Assembly: GCF_024979295.1 (NCBI RefSeq)
Contig: NZ_JANLCJ010000001.1
Span: forward strand, 744,001-808,000
Length of the DNA stretch: 64,000 bases
Direction: 5' to 3'
Source of the DNA: Herbiconiux daphne
GTDB lineage: Bacteria; Actinomycetota; Actinomycetes; Actinomycetales; Microbacteriaceae
Shown here piece after piece: positions 62,200 through 64,000 of this stretch. The notes below the pieces were generated by a model. It saw nothing but the letters and a program-made list of their open reading frames with translations. It searched no databases and had not been told where the DNA came from. The translations under genes and the position numbers were made by a program. Within the stretch, counting starts at the first letter, position 1. Each line of letters begins with the position of its first letter.

Positions 62200-63819
62200 G
62201 TGGACCACCAATCGATCGACCTGCTGCGTGAGGACCTCACGGCGGCCCGCTACCGCGTCGACGTGCTCGACTCGCTCTGGGGTGAGGCCGCGGCATCCGC
62301 TCTGTTCCGCGGTCGGCGCCTGCCCGCCGAACGTGCTGTAGCGCGACTGCGGGCCGAGGGCGCGCCGGTCACGCCGGTGTCGACGCTCGCCCGGCTGTTC
62401 GTGCTCGGCGAGGCGGTCGCCGTCGCGGAGCTGGATGCCGCGCTGCCGCGTCTCGGAACCTCGGGGGCGCGCTCGCTGGGGCTCGTGGGCGACGCATCCG
62501 GTGGCGCATCCGGTGGCCTCGTGCGGGCCCTGCTCGATCTGCGGCCGTACAGCTTCGTCGACTCGTTCGGCGCGGGCAGCTGGTGGATCGTCTCCGACCT
62601 GGGCGAGGCCGTGCTCGGGCGGGCGCTCGACGAAGATCACGTGCTCGGCATCGGCGGCGCGTCGATGACCCTCAGTGGCCTGATGATCCCGACCCCGGCC
62701 GACTCCGTGCTCGACCTCGGCACCGGATGCGGCATCCAGGCCATGCACGCCGCCCGGCACGCGCGGCGCGTGGTCGCGACCGACATCTCGCACCGGGCGC
62801 TCGCGATGGCCGAGCTCAACGCGCGGCTGAACGGCATCCGGTCGATCGAGTTCCGGCACGGCAGCCTGTTCGAGCCGGTCGAGGGGGAGCGGTTCGACCG
62901 CATCGTGTCGAATCCGCCGTTCGTCATCACCCCGCGGGTCGACGGGGTGCCGCACTACGAATACCGCGACGGCGGGTTCGTGGGCGACGCCCTGGTGGAG
63001 CAGGTCGTGCGCCAGGCGGGCGAGCACCTGACGCCGGGAGGCATCGCGCAGCTGCTCGGCAATTGGGAGTACCGTGGCGCCGTCGGGCGCGACCGGACCG
63101 AGAGCCGGGACGGGCTCGAGCGGGTGCGCTCATGGGTCGACGGCACGGGCGGCGCAGGCGGCACGGGCGGCGCAGGGGGCACCGACGGCCCGACGGTCGA
63201 CGCCTGGGTGATCGAGCGGGAGCGGCAGGATGCGCCGACCTACGCCGAGACCTGGATCCGCGACGGCGGCACCCGGCCGGGCACCCCGGAGTTCGACGCG
63301 CTCTACGGAGCCTGGCTCGACGACTTCGAAGCGCGCGGGGTGCAGGAGGTGGGGTTCGGCTACGTGCTGCTGCGGCGGCCGGCGGGCCCGGGGCATCCGG
63401 AGCCCACTCTCGCCCGCTACGAGCGCGTCGACTCGGCGCTCGGCGCGAACCCCGTCGGCCTCGGCGACCACCTCGCCGACTGCCTGGCCGGTCATGACTG
63501 GCAGGTGCACCGCGACGACGCGGCGCTTGCGCGCGAGACCGTCGTCTACGCCTCCGACGTGACCGAGGAGCGGCACTACTGGCCGGGGCACGACGACCCC
63601 GTCGTGATGACGCTGCGCCAGGGCGGCGGCTTCGCGCGGTCGGTGCCGCTCGACACCGGGTTGGCCGCGCTCGTCGGCGCGTGCGACGGCGACCTCGGCC
63701 TCGGCGCGATCGTCGACGCGATCGCCCAGCTGCTCGACGTCGACGCCGCCGCGCTGCGCGCCGACCTGCTGCCGAGCGTGCGCGGCCTGCTCGACGACGG
63801 CTTCCTGCGCCCCGCCTAG
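62200..63819 (+). CDS. PrmC/HemK-like class I methyltransferase
   Basis: About 539 aa from GTG 62200; TTG 62188 is in frame, and neither has a clear ribosome site, so leaderless translation is possible given the 29-bp divergent spacer. An N-terminal helical domain (1-150) is followed by the SAM domain: SVLDLGTGCGIQAMHAARHA, VVATDISHRALAMA, and the catalytic IVSNPPFVITPR (NPPF, as in glutamine and N6-adenine methyltransferases). The C-terminal 200 residues are typical of large actinobacterial DUF7059/DUF7782-type enzymes. A GGAGGTGGAGG linker (63145-63185) splits the SAM domain near its end. The substrate is unknown. Confidence 0.88.
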   Translation: MDHQSIDLLREDLTAARYRVDVLDSLWGEAAASALFRGRRLPAERAVARLRAEGAPVTPVSTLARLFVLGEAVAVAELDAALPRLGTSGARSLGLVGDASGGASGGLVRALLDLRPYSFVDSFGAGSWWIVSDLGEAVLGRALDEDHVLGIGGASMTLSGLMIPTPADSVLDLGTGCGIQAMHAARHARRVVATDISHRALAMAELNARLNGIRSIEFRHGSLFEPVEGERFDRIVSNPPFVITPRVDGVPHYEYRDGGFVGDALVEQVVRQAGEHLTPGGIAQLLGNWEYRGAVGRDRTESRDGLERVRSWVDGTGGAGGTGGAGGTDGPTVDAWVIERERQDAPTYAETWIRDGGTRPGTPEFDALYGAWLDDFEARGVQEVGFGYVLLRRPAGPGHPEPTLARYERVDSALGANPVGLGDHLADCLAGHDWQVHRDDAALARETVVYASDVTEERHYWPGHDDPVVMTLRQGGGFARSVPLDTGLAALVGACDGDLGLGAIVDAIAQLLDVDAAALRADLLPSVRGLLDDGFLRPA

Positions 63820-63844
63820 TAGCCGCGACCGGTCAGAGTCGCGG

Positions 63845-63910
63845 TTCGGGAGGAGCGCACGCGCTTCGAGCGCTCTGCGGGCCCGACCTGACGGGAGTCC
63901 TCCCGAAACT
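63845..63910. repeat. Single unit related to the 38.5-kb repeat array
   Basis: TTCGGGAGGA (63845-63854) and TCCTCCCGAA (63901-63910) are perfect 10-base inverted arms around 46 bases, and the right arm continues AAC as in the array units. It lies 26 bases after the methyltransferase stop. No gene is seen from 63820 to the window end. Confidence 0.6.
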
Positions 63911-64000
63911 ACGGCACATTCGCGAGCCGACCGGAATTCTCCACAGATCTGCGCTGGCGGCGATTCCGGGTGCGGTCGCAGGGCATCCTCGCGTCATGCA

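Overview
The window is high-GC chromosomal DNA from an actinobacterium. GGATGCC/GCATCC-rich codon usage, many GTG starts, lipobox signal peptides, a RamB-type regulator beside aceA/aceB, and operons whose genes overlap by four bases (ATGA/GTGA) all suggest the family Microbacteriaceae. The family call is an inference from style and gene content. No rRNA, tRNA, CRISPR array or transposase was recognised.

The left third (about 1-19.1 kb) looks like an eroding accessory region. It opens with a two-gene unit built on a STAND/AAA-type ATPase with an IF-2 N-terminal-like domain (21-2233), a frameshifted three-helix membrane protein (2344-2825) and an AbiJ-like gene (2853-3767). An MHS-type MFS transporter gene follows, broken in two (4323-5112 and 7105-7613) by about 2 kb carrying a secreted trypsin-like protease and a lipoprotein. 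A BrnT/BrnA-like toxin-antitoxin pair (7673-8291) has two decayed relatives nearby (8536-9052 and 15069-15254). An intact seven-gene PucR-type regulator/stress operon (9384-15021) sits inside this region. Between two direct copies of a cupin gene (15262-15722, frameshifted; 18630-19092, intact) lie an XRE antitoxin, a frameshifted nucleotidyltransferase, an ATPase stub, a PH-domain protein and a lipoprotein.

From 19 to 34 kb the content is metabolic and regulatory: a SnoaL-like/TetR pair and a TetR/aldo-keto reductase pair with clear palindromic operators, a Phd/RelE-type toxin-antitoxin pair, ramB, a hydrolase/cupin pair, the glyoxylate-shunt genes aceA and aceB, a CPA1 Na+/H+ antiporter, a VanY-like lipoprotein, a RibD-C reductase, and an XRE regulator divergent from an SDR.

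At 34.3-38.5 kb four overlapping minus-strand genes encode an alanine racemase, a D-Ala-D-Ala ligase, a histidine kinase and a response regulator: a self-contained D-Ala-D-Ala supply module with its own sensor. A degenerate tandem repeat array follows (38.5-38.9 kb), with one related element at the right end of the window. From 39 to 48.5 kb lies a complete oxidative L-fucose-type pathway (aldose dehydrogenase, lactonase, fuconate dehydratase, SDR dehydrogenase, FAH hydrolase) with a three-part sugar ABC importer and a FadR/GntR regulator. A 16-bp sequence repeated in front of both main transcription units is the probable operator.

From 48.5 to 56.8 kb a cluster for an amino-sugar-containing surface polysaccharide encodes a lipoprotein, a polysaccharide deacetylase, GlmS, a nucleotide-sugar epimerase, a UDP-sugar dehydrogenase and a divergent membrane GT2 synthase. 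The right end holds a large LuxR-type ATPase regulator, a HAD phosphatase, a type B carboxylesterase and a PrmC-like methyltransferase.
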